Source of the DNA: Otis tarda
Lineage: Eukaryota; Chordata; Aves; Otidiformes; Otididae
Direction of reading: 5' to 3'
Assembly: GCA_026413225.1 (NCBI GenBank)
Contig: CM048552.1
Coordinates: 60,217,001 to 60,281,000, forward strand
Length of the DNA: 64,000 bases
Shown piece by piece: positions 48,691 through 60,862 of this stretch. The position numbers and the translations under genes are program-made. Below the pieces are notes generated by a model, which worked only from the letters and a program-made list of their open reading frames with translations, made no database searches and was not told where the DNA came from. Each line of letters begins with the position of its first letter. Within the stretch, counting starts at the first letter, position 1.

Positions 48691-49520
48691 CCAACACGGA
48701 CCCCTGAAGGACACCACTCGTGACCAGTCTCCACATGGACATTGAGCCGCTGACCACCACTCTCTGAGTGCAGCCATCCAGCCAACTCCTTATCCACTGA
48801 GTGGTCCATCCATCAAACCCATGTCTCTCTAGTTTAGAGAGAAGGATGTCATGTGGGACAGTGTCAAAAGCTTTGCACAAGTCCAGGTAGATGATGTCAG
48901 TTGCTCGTCCCTTGTCCACCGATGCCGTCACCCCATCATAGAAGGCCACCAAATTGGTCAGGCACGATCTGCCCTTGGTGAAGCCATGTTGGCTGTCACC
49001 AACCACCTCCTTGCTCTCCATGTGCCTTAGCATGGTTTCCAGGAGAATCTGCTCCATGACCTTGCCAGGCACGGAGATGAGGCTGACCGACCTGTAGTTA
49101 CCTGGGTCTTCCTTACTCCCCTTTTTAAAAATGGGGGTTATGTTCCCTCTCTTCCAGTCATCGGGGACCTCACCAGACCGCCATGACTTCTCAAATACGA
49201 TAGCCAGTGGCTTGGCAACTTCATCCGCCAGTTCCCTCAGGACCTGTGGATGGATCTCATCAGGTCCCATGGACTTGTGCACCTTTAGGTTCCTCAGATG
49301 ATCCCGAACCTGCTCTTCGAGTACAATAGGCAGTTCTTCATCCTCGCAGTCCCTGCTTGCACCTTCTACAGCTTGGGTGGTGGGACAGGAACTCTTGTCG
49401 GTGAAGACTGAGGCAAAAAAGTCATTGAGAACCTCAGCCTTCTCCATGTCCTGGGTAACCAGGACACCAGTTCTCTTCCGGAGGGGGCCTACATTTTCCC
49501 TGGACTTTCTTTTGTCCCCT
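48690..49520 (-). pseudogene. CR1 ORF2, N-terminal half of reverse transcriptase
   Basis: This middle frame is open from the linker after the endonuclease to the second frameshift. It contains RT blocks in order: [48 protein letters not shown], catalytic motif A as [14 protein letters not shown] (residues about 186-199 counting from the ATG at 49447), and motif B as [12 protein letters not shown]. In motif B the usual SGVPQGS has Leu in place of Pro. NYRS in place of NYRP is a second change at a conserved site. The frame ends with TAG at 48662 because one extra base in the G/C run near 48684-48693 shifts it before motif C. The residues PVQHLC at the end are out-of-frame. Confidence 0.92.
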
Positions 49521-50209
49521 ACGTGTACCTATAAAAGCTCTTCTTGTTGCATTTTATATCCCTGGCCAGATTCAGTTCTGCCAGGGCTTTGGCCTTCCTT
49601 ACCTTATCCCTGGCCACTCGCGCAGCCTCTTTGTAGTCCTCCCAGGCTACCTGTCCCTGCTTCCACCCTCTGTAGGTTTCCTTTTTTACTTTCAGTTGGT
49701 CCAGGAGCTCCTTGCTCATCCACGCTGGCCTCCTGGCCTTTTTGCCCGACTTGTTTTTCATCAGGATGCACCTCTGCTGAGCTTGGAGGAGGTGCTCCTT
49801 GAATACAGACCGAATTTCCTGGGCCCCTCTTCCCTCCAGGGCTGCCTCCCATGGCACTTTGCCCATGAGGTCCCTGAAGAGGCTGAAGTCCGCCTTCCTG
49901 AAGTCTAGGGCAGAGAGCTTGCCATGTAGTTTCCTTGCTGCCCCGTGGATCTTGAACTCCACCATGTCATGGTCGCTGCAGCCAAGGCTGTCCTTTAGTT
50001 TCACATCCCCCATCAGCCCCTCCCTGTTGGTGAGCACAAAGTCGAGCATGGCACCCCTCCTTGTCAGCTCCTCTATCGCCTGCAGGAGGAAGTTGTCGTC
50101 CACGCATTCCAGGAACCTCCTGGACTGCCTGTGCCCTGCCGTGTTGTCTCTCCAACAGATGTCAGGGTGGTTGAAGTCCCCTATGAGAACCAGGGCCTGT
50201 GACCGTGAG
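49519..50209 (-). pseudogene. CR1 ORF2, C-terminal part of the endonuclease plus linker
   Basis: The open frame continues upstream of the GTG at 50103 to the element's truncated end. It includes [15 protein letters not shown] (the GDFN motif at 50170-50181) and [10 protein letters not shown] (the SDH motif with the catalytic His at about 49969-49977). These are the last two active-site blocks of an APE-type endonuclease. The earlier blocks with the catalytic Glu and Asn are missing because of the 5' truncation, so no nicking activity is possible. The linker runs to NKKSFYRYT and then meets TAG at 49519-49521, because about two extra bases (ACGTA where the family has ATA) shift the frame. Confidence 0.92.
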
Positions 50210-52505
50210 ACACAGTCATGTGTATATACCTATTTTTGATCAAAGGTAAGCGCTTGCTTCAAAGCATTGAGTGTCTAACTGAGAATGAAGTCTGACTGTT
50301 GAAGCTGTAGCCAATAGTCTTGGGAAGCACCGATAGATGTGTTGAAGTAAATTCATGATAAATCCATCAGCACATCCTGGAGTTACCCTTTACAGTATTT
50401 CTCTGTCTTCTTTAAAGAGAAAGGAAAAGTGATTTGTAAAATAGACTGTAATAAGCATCTGTTTATGAAAGAGGAAAACACACATTGATATGTGACAGTT
50501 CAGCTCTTGGGCTGGAAATGTTAAAAGTTACAAATAGTATGACCTCTGAGCAAATGATCAATGCTTGTAAAAATAAGGATCTGTACGTACTGTTCTTTCT
50601 ATCTCAATGTCCTGAAACTGGGCTACAAGTGGAGTGTCAGCTTAGACGACCACATTAACCTTTTTGGGTTTAAACTCTAGGAAGTCAAAAGATAAGAAAT
50701 GTAAAAGTAAACCAAATTTAAACATAACTGAGTCTTTCACTAATTTCATCCACACATCCACATCCACGCAGAGACACTAGGTTCATGGTGGACTTACTTG
50801 GCACCGATGAAACTTGACATGAACCTGAATGAGGGAATGGTCTCTTTTTGCAGATCAAATCCTTCCATCATTTGGTCCTGTTTGTGCTCCCAACCAAGCC
50901 TGCAGAAAATACACAGAGCACACCACTTCCTTTGCTGAAGGCCTGTGCAAATGTTCCTGATAGTTTTATCTCATGCTGCCCTGCATAATGGATGGTTCAA
51001 GTGCCTTGGTGAGGCTTCTGAAAGGACAGACTGTCATCAATTGATACCCCAGGCCTGTGTGCAGACACAGTTGCCACAAAAGAGGCAAAAAGCTAAAATA
51101 AACATCACAATATCTGATGAAAGATGGCAGTCTCTTATCGAAGCCATTAAAATTCCAGTCTTGAAGGGAGAGTGGGCCGGATTGTCCCCTGGAATTTGCA
51201 GTCATCATTCAGAGGAGTGTGGTATTCAATAAAATGGTAAATAGTCCAGGAAGTGGCAAATACATTTTTTATTACAGTGCTGTATGGCTGCCTGTTCTCT
51301 GATTGATGCTGTATGACAACATTTTGCTGATAAGAGCACTTGTGAGTGCTGACTTAGCTTGATTGGGTGGGTTTGCTTCTGCTTCCTGGAAGAATGATTT
51401 TGGATAGAAAACCAGACTTGCCTTGTTTGAATTACCTGAGTAAACCCAGTCTTGTAAACAGACTTACGTGAGGCCTTCTGCAGAAAGTGAATATCACTCT
51501 TGTAAATCATAAAAAGATGCAGGATATATATTCCTGGCTCTGATATAAGCCAGCAGAAAATAAGAAAGTCACAACTGGAACTTTAAACCTCTACTGTTGT
51601 CATTTTGCTCTGTACAAGTTCATTACACAAAGGAGGAATCAGCCTCTCTATGTGAGTAGGTTGCAGCGAGACAAACAAGAGGGCAAGCTGGGCATCCAGC
51701 TTTTTATTTCTTTGACATTGGAAAACTTTTCTGCAGAAATATTCAAGCTACACTTGAGTTAGTCATATCAATTAAAGGAAAAACTTGGTCCTTACTTTGA
51801 TTTTTACTTTGCAGATGCTGGCTAACATCATTTTGTTCAGCAGGACCTTCAACATTACTATTATACATGTGTGGAAAGGCTCTATCATTTGGATACTTAG
51901 AGAGAGAGATATCCTATTTTCAGTTCACTCTTGGAAAGGTGCTTAAAATCTTTCAAATGTACTTTTAAAATAAGCAGACTTTTAGAAAAGATATTCAAGT
52001 GGATCTGAGTGCTAGTGAGTGTTAAAAACCCCATACTTTTAAAGCCTTTAAAGATAACTTTTCTTCCTCCAAATCCATTACCTGCACTGTCATATGAGCA
52101 TCCACTCCTTCCCTCTTTTCTTCCTACTTACCCTATTTATGCCTGGACTCAGTTCACGCTGAGCTTCTCACCTGTTACCATGCACGGACTGTTAAAATAA
52201 TCTTTCTAGCACCATCAGCCTTCATATCTTTGTAATGTTGGCACTGCAAATGGTTAACATTGTTCCTACAGTTGTTACAGGGAGCACTGAGACAGAAGGA
52301 CGTTTAAGACGTATAGCGGTCCAGCCTTAACTCTCTGAAAAGTGGTGAACTCACCTGATGACAGTACCCTGGTGATAGGACTTCCTTGCCTACTTCACAC
52401 ATGAAGAGTTAAGCGGTAATTGCAGTTCATGCCGTCTCAGTACAAAAATTTGGACCTATCCCTAATGGCAAATGCTGTTGATACTGAGACTGGTACAAAT
52501 GAAAA
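50210..52505. other. Non-coding stretch
   Basis: No gene or repeat recognised. Open frames are below 100 codons and unremarkable. Confidence 0.55.
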
Positions 52506-52558
52506 TCATAGAATCATAGAGTAGTTCAGGTTGGAAGGGGCCTTTAGAGGCCATCTAA
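52506..52558 (-). mobile_element. CR1 LINE stub, about 50 bp
   Basis: The plus strand reads TCATAGAATCATAGAG, then TTCAGGTTGGAAGGGGCC, then TTTAGAGGCCATCTA. That is the last 50 or so bases of a CR1 on the minus strand, lacking everything upstream. It shows extreme 5' truncation. Confidence 0.85.
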
Positions 52559-54782
52559 TAATACAAAATACAATCCACAAGTTTTTCTTCCTATGCAGAC
52601 CTTCCGGAAAACAGCTTTTCATTATGGGTAGCATTTCTGAAAAGTGTGAGGTATTCTACAAATGCATCATTTTTGCTGTACTGGAATCAGGTGCCATCAA
52701 TTCAGCAACATCGACTTGCTTTGCTGCATAATAAGAGAACATGTATTTTGGAAAAGATCTTTTCCTGATCTTGCTGAGTTATTTGGCATCCAAATTGTTA
52801 GAACACAGTCAACAAATCACAAAACAGAATAATAATAAGCAAACTCTCCCACCTATGCACTAAGTAAGTTAAGTCAAAATCCTGTGAAGGTTTGCTAACA
52901 TTTCTTGCAGATTTCTATTGTCCTACCAATATACAGATTCTTACAAAAAAAACCCCCAAAAAACAAACCAGCCACGCCTGGCACTGTTTAAATGAACTTA
53001 GAATTCTTCTATATACAAGTTACGTCAATAATTTATTTCATTCCGCTGTTCTCCAACCTTAACATCAAGGCCAGTGTTAGGTAGGTCCAAGAGAGCACCA
53101 ACACTGAATCGTCGTATGGTTTCTGTTTACCAGAGATCCAGAAGAAACATTACACAATATGTTGCAGATGTGAAGAAGGAGATGTCCACAGACATAACAT
53201 CATATCATGAACACTCTCTGTAAATGTTCTGGGTTAAACAGAAAACCTATTTTGGTGTGTGTGCACAGGGGCACAGCTTTTAGAATGGTAATTAAGATCC
53301 CAAATAACACTAACTGCAATGCATGTTACTTGGAAGTGGAAGAGGGAAATGCTTTCCTGCACAAACTCTATGCTTTGTAAGACAGCAGAGGAAAACAGAA
53401 GACAGGTTTGGCCTGTCTTTATGTTGAGGACAGTATGCCCCCACTGTACAGACACTACTCCTATATAGGTGATGTCACTAGTTCCAAATCTGATTTGAGT
53501 TGCTTTAGATGACTGATGACCATAAGCACTATGAGCTAGCAGGTAATTCAAACCAGTGGAATACACATTTAGAGTGAGGCAAGACAATTACATAGTACAA
53601 ATATTCTTGCAGGGCATAACAAAGTTTATGACCGGCTTGTAGATAATAGCTTTTTTAAATAAACACTGTCTAAATGCACAATCCAGATTGCACATAACTC
53701 TTTGAATCTCAGTGGCTGCTGTTTTATTTTCCCTGCCAGTTGCAGCCAGAGACTCAGAAAGATCGCAATGAGTTGACTGCTGGCTGCAAGAAGAGACACC
53801 CAGTAAGATGGCCTCTCAATTAGGTGACCTCTCCAGCTACTAGGTTTGCTTTAAACATTTCAGCAAAAAGTGTGACACTCCCAGAGCATTATTAGGACTC
53901 AGAGAGGTGGGAGGGAGGAGTCCAGAGAGATTTTTTCACACAAATTACTTTTCAAGTCTAAGCATGCTCCATCTAAAAGGGTGTGGTTATGGGCTGCAGT
54001 GTGATCCTTGCTCTCAGAATCTGCCATATTACTCCTTTGCCTGACCTACTATAGGTTGGTCTAGCATTAAAAGACTTCTGGCCAACTTTTGGCAAGTTTA
54101 TTTTGGCTGAATTTCAAAATTATTGCTATTTTCTTGAATGGGTGTCATTTCACTGGTGAGATGTTTGCTCATTTTACGATAGTGTCTGTTGATCTCTCCT
54201 TTGCTGGACTGTGTCATCATTGCACTAGGAGATGCCTCTGAACCCCTGTCTACCTGTTGACTGTGGGCAGCCACTCTCCTTCTGGGGTTCAGGATAGTCA
54301 GTTCTGTACAGAAAAGCTACCCAGACACAACATCATGTTATCAACAACAACAGAAGGCTCCTCAGGTGTGAGGAGAAGTAAGAGGAGTTCAACAAATGCA
54401 CTCATTGATTAGGAGGTCTTTGTCCAGATCAATACCTGGCAGCAACACAAATATAGTACCTCACATTCTCACTTGCTGCGAGAACTTTCATCTCAGCTTG
54501 ATCAAACCAGCAGGACTTCGAGGACTTTTTTTTTCCAACTGGGAAGTATCACCATTCTCTCATAAGCCCTGTGAGTAACCTTTGCTTTGGTATCTCTTCT
54601 GGACAAGGGAATCCATCAGAAGCACAGCTGGCAGCTGGACAGGTATACTTCTTACACTTATTTGGATGAATGAGTGTTAAGTACCTGAAACTGAGCCTCA
54701 CACATAGGTGTCAACATCAGGTCTTAGCACAAAAGAGTTGAGCCCCATGGCAGGACAAAGCTCAACCCTCAGACAGGACCTC
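52559..54782. other. Non-coding stretch
   Basis: No gene recognised. The 117-codon open frame at 53234-53587 (minus strand) has no known motif. Confidence 0.55.
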
Positions 54783-54855
54783 ACTTTTCCTGTTACAGAG
54801 AAGAGACTTCCCCAAGGTGACAGAGTGTCCACTCTGAGACCTATTGCCTCTCCTG
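54783..54855 (-). mobile_element. Possible MIR fragment
   Basis: Plus-strand CCTGTTACAGAGAAGAGACTTCCCCAAGGTGACAGAGTG resembles the complement of the MIR block with ACAGA, then GACTTGCCCAAGGTCACACAG. Only this part is convincing, and the flanks are not. Confidence 0.35.
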
Positions 54856-57800
54856 AGAAGTAGAGACAACAGAAACAACAAGCAAGAACTGAGAGGGAAA
54901 ATGAGAAAACAAAAGCTTCATTAGAAAATATTCCACATTAAAATAAAGGCAATCCCACACTATTCCAGCTGTACAAATTTCAGGCCCTTAAGTTTTTTTC
55001 CAAGTAAAGATATTAATAGCAGAGACTAGTATCTTTGATGCAATTCTTTTTATGTAGAACAATATAGAGTCCTCTCTCAGAAGCACAGTAGGAAGCAAAC
55101 AACCAGAGGCAACTTCTCTTCTCACAGGAGCAGATCTTTCCCAGCCAGCTCCCTTCTCTCAGGACAGGCATCCGTGCAGCCTGGCTCTGCTGCAGCTTCC
55201 CTTTGCTGCCTGTTTCCCACATGCTGTCTCCCTTCTTCCCCACCTGAAGTGTCTCTTGTCCACCCACACGTATTCCTTTCCCAAAATAATACCCAGACAA
55301 AGCCCAGCTTCCCACAACATTCAAATTCCTGAGCTGCCTTTGTTTTGGGTGGAAACATGTGCTTCACAGTCTATTGCAGTATCTTAAATGAAGGACAGTT
55401 TTCTCCAAGATGTAATCCAGCTTACAGTACACCAGGGTGCTGAGATGTCACGTTCAGGCCTTTGCCCCGATCTCTCTTATTTAACATCAGCTGTCATATG
55501 TTTACGCAATGCTGGAGCTAAGTGTCCTTATGGCAGTGTTAATACCAATGAAGTCTTCCAAAGTCTACTGCCTTGTTTCTTTGAATTTGACATCCAGACA
55601 TCAGTTGTGTTTGCCGAAATACTGTTAGGGTCCTGCACCTGTGATAAATAAAGAAAAAAGCAGAAGCACTGCATGAGAAGGAGCAAATGGAAAATGCCTG
55701 TGAATCAGTGCTGCACACATCCTCTGCCACACAGCAAATGATTTCCTCTTCACCACCTCCTCCTAGCTAACAAAATGGTCTGGCATACAACCAGGGCAAA
55801 ATCCCCTGTGCCTCAGGGCGGAAAATTAATGTAAAATTCCACCCTCTCGTTTTTTGTAGAATTTTATGCTTGTTGGGCACAAGACCATGAGGCAGCAGTC
55901 CTGTGCACCTCTGAAAGAGAAGTGTAAATCGCATGAAGTTACTGCAGTTCCCACCTATGCCTGAATACTGGTAAAAGAGTAAGGTTTTATAGCTTAAGCG
56001 CTTGCTGCTTTGGCCCTGCGGCTGATGAGATCCGTGATGGAAGTGGAATTGAGCCCTGTTATTCTTATGCATTTTCTCCTGCACTGTATAGGCCACCCAC
56101 CACCACGGATGTCCCATGAAGGCAAGCCATGTAGCTTTAAAAAAAGAAGGACCAGATGAAAGAGGTAATATTAAAGCAGGCTGCAAAGTGCAAGGGTAAA
56201 GTTCCTTATCATACAAGTAGGAGTGTGGTGGGTCATTTACTTGGCGCCTGCGACTGCAATGCCCCTGGGGAATCCCGCTAAATGTTATCATCCTGCAGCA
56301 GGATTTCTCCTCAGAGCCCCATAAAAGAGGCCGGGAAGTTACTTGCATTCCAGGGCCAGCAACTTTTAAAGTACACCAGAGCACTGATGCCCTGGCTAAA
56401 AGAGATCAGGAAAGAGACATCAGCAAAGATCGAGATCCTGCCTGTACAGATCTTCACAGATGGTGACTTTTATCCATTAGAGGACATCAAAAGCAGTATA
56501 GGCATATAAGCCAGGCTGGACGACTGAAGCCAAAAATATTCTTGTAACCTCCTCAATGTCAGTGCCAAAGAACATGACTAGAAAAGCTTACTTGCTCAGT
56601 TTTCCAGGTGGTCTCCTAGAAAGCCCAAAACCACCCCCTGTAGATGCATGGAATTGTGGCATTTAGGTACAAAACACTGGGTCGACCAGCGTGGTCAGCT
56701 GCACAGCTTCTCTCAAGAAGCAGTAGCATCCACAGGCAACCTGTGAGAGCAGCCTCCGGAGTCTGGAAGGACCAATATTTTTTCAGTGAGATATTTGAAA
56801 TACTATATTTATTTGAAAAGAGGTTGGAAAATGTAGCCAAGAAGCAGAAGGAAAAGGATGAGGATAATTTTTTCTTTAAGCATTCTATATCTGTCAAGCT
56901 TGGCTGAACATGAAGTCTTTGGAGAGGCAGAACTTTTGAAGTAACAATGAGAGCTATTATAGACTTTTAATATTAATATTTTTGATACCTCAGCTTGGGT
57001 ATAAAGTGTAAGAGAAATAACAGGACAGCTAGAAGAGACTGGCTTGGTCTCAGCACACTTCAAAGAACATGAAAACAGCTTGGATCTACACATACATCCC
57101 TCTAATTCACTTGAGTACTGGAGTTCAGCCCCCCTCTGCTAAAATATTACTTCAATGCTCAGGAGCAGAATCTGTATTGCATTTTGGAGCTATAAGAAGT
57201 AGCTAGGACTCAAGTTTTGAGAAAGCACCTCCTTAGAAGCACAAGCAAAGGGGCAGAAGTGATTTTATCAAGCTAAAGACTAAGGATGTAAATCTGCAGC
57301 AAAAGGGAAAATGGAGAAAATAAAAGTTTTGTCTGAAAACACGTCTCGTTCCAACAGAACCAATTCCATCCTGACCCAGCATCAGCAAGTGGCTTAATGA
57401 ACCACAGCTGAAGTGGGAAGCAGAATTGTTCAGGTTTGAGGACATGCTGTCTCCGCTCCACGAGTCACAGGGAATTCTCGCCAGGGTTTCAAGGAAAACC
57501 CCATCTCTCGGATGGCCTGTGCCAGCCCAGTGCAATTTGTGCTGGTGAGACCGACAGTTATGAGCAGATTACAAAATGCTGGTTGATGTTGCACATGACA
57601 TAAGTTACAGGGCTCTGCTCCTACCTTTACAGGATATATCTGCATCTAGATCTATGCATCTTTCCAAAAGTATCTATAAATATATAGGTGCATCAGACTT
57701 CATTTCATTCAGCCCACTCCTCTCTTTTTGGTAATCTCAGGGGAGGGTTAAATACGTATGTCCTGAAAGCTTAATTTCTATTGTGACAAATCACCCTTTT

Positions 57801-59654
57801 GAGTTAAAGAGGATGCATTCTGTTCGGGGGGAATCTCTCCTGATTCTGCTGTGACAAAGCAGCAGCATCCTTAGACTCCAGGCCTCTTCTGGCAGCATGG
57901 TACCTCTCTGGCAGGTGTTTGTGGACGTGAGGGACAGAAAGCTCTTGTTCATTCACCCCGGACTCCTTTGGCCTCCCAGCCTCTCGCAGCTTGAGCAAAG
58001 GGAGGAAAGCACAACTCCTGCTGGAACAAAATGTCCTTGTAAAAACAACAGATCTGCCTAACTTGAAGCACTTGCTAATTAAGGTTATGCCTAGGGAACA
58101 AGGCCTGTTCTTTCTAATCTCCATAGAAACGCTCAGTCATGCTTCCTTCCTAAGCCCTGCACAGATCACTGCAAGCATGTCAATATGGACCAGAAAACCT
58201 TACTGGCTGGATCAGTCTTTTTAGCCAGCACAATGTTTGTCTGAAGTACGCAGAGAGGATTTTTTTTTTTTTTAAAGTGTTTGTTCTCTTATTTATAGGC
58301 ACAGTTAACAAGAAATCCAAGTGATCATTCTACCTTTCCTGTTTATCAGACCTTACAATGGGAAATCTGGGATGCTGAGAGCTGTCTGCAAATTCCTGGA
58401 AATCCACAGGCTTTTGCATGCATTCCTACAATATTTAATTAAAGCTAGGACTAAAAGTTACAACCGTTAAAATGCTCTTTATAGCAGGTGTCGGTCTTTT
58501 TTTTTTGTTAGAAAACTGGGTTATTCAGTAGTTCGTCAGATTGAGATTTTGCCTCAGAGACTTCAGTTAAAACCTAATTCAAAATTTTAAATGATATTTG
58601 AGGTCTTGCTTGCAGTTTGATGGCTGGAAATCTGATTACAGCCTAAAACAACTTTAAAGGTCACTCCACTCTCTTCTTCTGGTGCAGCCTAGAGTACCTG
58701 GGAGCTCCCCACCTCTCGTCCTTGCAGCTGCTTGACAAACTGTTGGCTGCTTGCAAGAAAACTTCTGGCATTTTTTTGGGTGCACAAGGCAGGATAGGGA
58801 GCTGCTGGGTTTGCTCATTCCTGTGACTGTACGTCCTCTGGAGAATGCCCTCTTGCAGTGCATGGGCCCCACGGGGAGGCCCGCTGTCAGGACACATAGC
58901 TAGCCTGGCCTTGGAGAGACCTTCAGGTGTTGTGTACACTTGCCAGTCGGTCCTCTTCTCACCATCAAAGGTACACCATGGTGTTTTGGACAGTCAATAA
59001 TGCTGGCACCATGCTTTGGAGGTCCATGGCTCACATGTGTCATGGACAGTGGGATCCTACGTCTTTACATACACCAGCAGCGACTCCTGCATGTAGCTCT
59101 AGAAGCCACAGTGTGATCACCAGTAGTGATAAAGATGTCGGCTGCCAGACAGGGCAACTTGTCTGCATACGCCAGCGATTATTGTTCTTTGGCCTACGTG
59201 TACGGGATTTTTCTTCCTTCAGTGCACATTTTCAGAAAAGACCTCGTGTGCCCTTGTTCTGAGTTAACTTCATTCATTCCTCTTTCTCCTTTATTAGGGA
59301 AGGGAATAGCCTTTTGGTTAGCCTGTCTCACAGTAGCAGTTTACTTAGCATCTGGGAGAAATCCTAAAGAAAAAAGAACAAAAATCCATTCCAGGAAGCA
59401 AGACTTGTGTAACAAGTATGGGTTCCATATCTGCTCCCTGACTAGCATTTCAAATCCATCTTAATAACAAAACGACTGAAGTATATTTGCATTTTATAAA
59501 AACAAAATGTGAAATCCTAGCCTAATGCTTTGAAATCGAATCTAACAGCTCACAAATTCCATGTGTCACGCTAATCTGAATGCTCTGCCTACTGTAAACA
59601 TTTCTGAATCCACAATTGCATTTAATACTGCCTCTGCCACACTTCAGTGGAATA
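54856..59654. other. Non-coding stretch
   Basis: No gene recognised. The 205-codon open frame at 55767-56384 (minus strand) has no recognisable domain. Poly-T runs lie at 58260-58273 and 58497-58507. On the plus strand near 59298-59415 an open frame has a hydrophobic run (IAFWLACLTVAVYLASG) followed by basic residues, after an acceptor-like CTTTATTAG. It has no convincing donor, so I do not call an exon. Confidence 0.5.
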
Positions 59655-59670
59655 AGAGAGAGAGAGAGAG
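59655..59670. repeat. (AG)8 microsatellite
   Basis: Eight perfect AG units followed by GAAAAG. Confidence 0.9.
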
Positions 59671-59698
59671 GAAAAGCTCTCTCTGCAGTACTGAAAGT

Positions 59699-59740
59699 AA
59701 TCAGCCTTAGAATAATCAGCCTTATATAATCAATCTTAAT
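59699..59740. repeat. Three-copy short tandem repeat (AATCAGCCTTA)
   Basis: AATCAGCCTTAG, AATAATCAGCCTTA and AATCAATCTTA follow each other with small changes. The unit is about 11-14 bases, and the copies become more diverged toward the right. Confidence 0.75.
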
Positions 59741-60493
59741 TGCAAAAATGTTTTTAAAAGAAAAAGGATAGAGTAGAAGTTTGTGACAGCAACAACAGGA
59801 TTATCTGGACACTGGATTTTTAAGTCTGTTGCCTAGTTAAATTAGCCAATTCCCTCCATCTTTCCAATGACAGATTTAGCCAATTAACATGACCAATAAA
59901 CTTTATGATGTGTAGATTAGGATTTCAAAATCGATTAAACAATACTTAGGAGGTAAGTACAATTAGGCTACATCACAATCCTGATGGTATTCATAATTAA
60001 CTTGGAGCTTCAACGTGAAAGACCGAAGGCCAGATGCTCAGCAAAGCACGGCTGACAGTAAGATAATTAAGTTATATCACATGATGCTAGCTCCTGCTTG
60101 GGCTTAATCCAGAACCATTGCCTTACGCTAGAAGAATTACTTTAATTATACACCATGAAAGGAGAACATGGCTCTCCAAGGCTGTAGGTGTAAATCATGA
60201 TATGCACCCTTAAGCCCTGAATCAACAAAATTAATACACAGCAGAGAGTAAGAGTGTTGATGCTGAGTCAAACTGGAAGCCCACGTTATCCTCTGTGATG
60301 CCTCTGAGAGCGCTCGGTAGCAGACGCTCAGGGACACCCCTGCCACGTAGTTTCAGTGGGACCTAAAATTAAGGACAGGCTTATTTAGGTAGAGGCCTAG
60401 ATGCCAAGGAAGTGAAGGGCCAGAGTGCATGGGCAGAGACAGATGCAAACGGTGAAGCTGCTGCTGCTTTGCTCTTTGCCATTTCCTCCAGGG
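59741..60493. other. AT-rich non-coding stretch with repeated TAAT cores
   Basis: No gene recognised. Between 59830 and 60140 there are many ATTA/TAAT cores (for example TCGATTAAAC, CATAATTAACTT, AGATAATTAAG), including paired ones. This could be a homeodomain-bound enhancer or merely AT-rich sequence. Confidence 0.35.
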
Positions 60494-60513
60494 AATTAAG
60501 ATTAATCTTAATT
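60494..60513. repeat. 20-bp perfect palindrome
   Basis: AATTAAGATTAATCTTAATT equals its own reverse complement over all 20 bases. The sequence continues with GATAAGATTATGATCTTAGC, another partly symmetrical segment built from the same GAT/ATC words. Confidence 0.9.
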
Positions 60514-60862
60514 GATAAGATTATGATCTTAGCTTAAAAGGCTATGAAGCTGTAGGGCTGGGTATTTCCACATTCAGTGACCCATGGAGGTCATTACCAC
60601 AAGGTCCTTGAATGCCTTAAGCCTTTGAGTATCTCTGAAGAGAGCAGAAAATTTTCTGTACATGGATAAGACCTCAAAGGATATGAAAAGATGGTCACCT
60701 GTTTCCACATACAACAGAAAGAAAATTGCTTTGTAGCGGGCTGTCATTTTTTAATGGATACTTAACAAACTAGGTACTTGGCTGTGAAAGATGTAGATTG
60801 TTGTGTGGTTACACTTGGTTATTTTTTAGGAAGCAATCAGATTTTTTTCCTTTCTCCCACAG

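Larger units (their letters stand above)
47725..50209 (-). mobile_element. CR1 LINE, 2.5-kb copy with most of ORF2
   Basis: This is the longest transposon in the window. On the minus strand it starts at about 50209 inside the endonuclease coding part of ORF2, runs through reverse transcriptase to the TAG stop at 47821-47823, and ends with a 96-base 3' untranslated region and three CATAGAAT octamers (47726-47749 on the plus strand). A full CR1 is about 4.5 kb, so ORF1 and the N-terminal endonuclease are missing, which is the usual result of incomplete reverse transcription. The reading frame is interrupted by two indels, with no nonsense codon that I could find. No obvious target-site duplication flanks it, which is normal for CR1. 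Confidence 0.96.

Noticed and set aside
47831-50239. Several 70-146-codon open frames on the plus strand across the CR1
   Set aside because: They are antisense shadows of the G/C-rich CR1 ORF2 and recur in the other CR1 copies at the same relative positions.
55767-56384. 205-codon open frame on the minus strand
   Set aside because: No domain, no splice context, mixed composition. Expected by chance as above.
59298-59415. Membrane-segment-like exon joined to the candidate terminal exon at 60863
   Set aside because: The best donor (CAA|GTATGG) leaves a phase that does not match the open frame of the 60863 exon, and neither has independent support.
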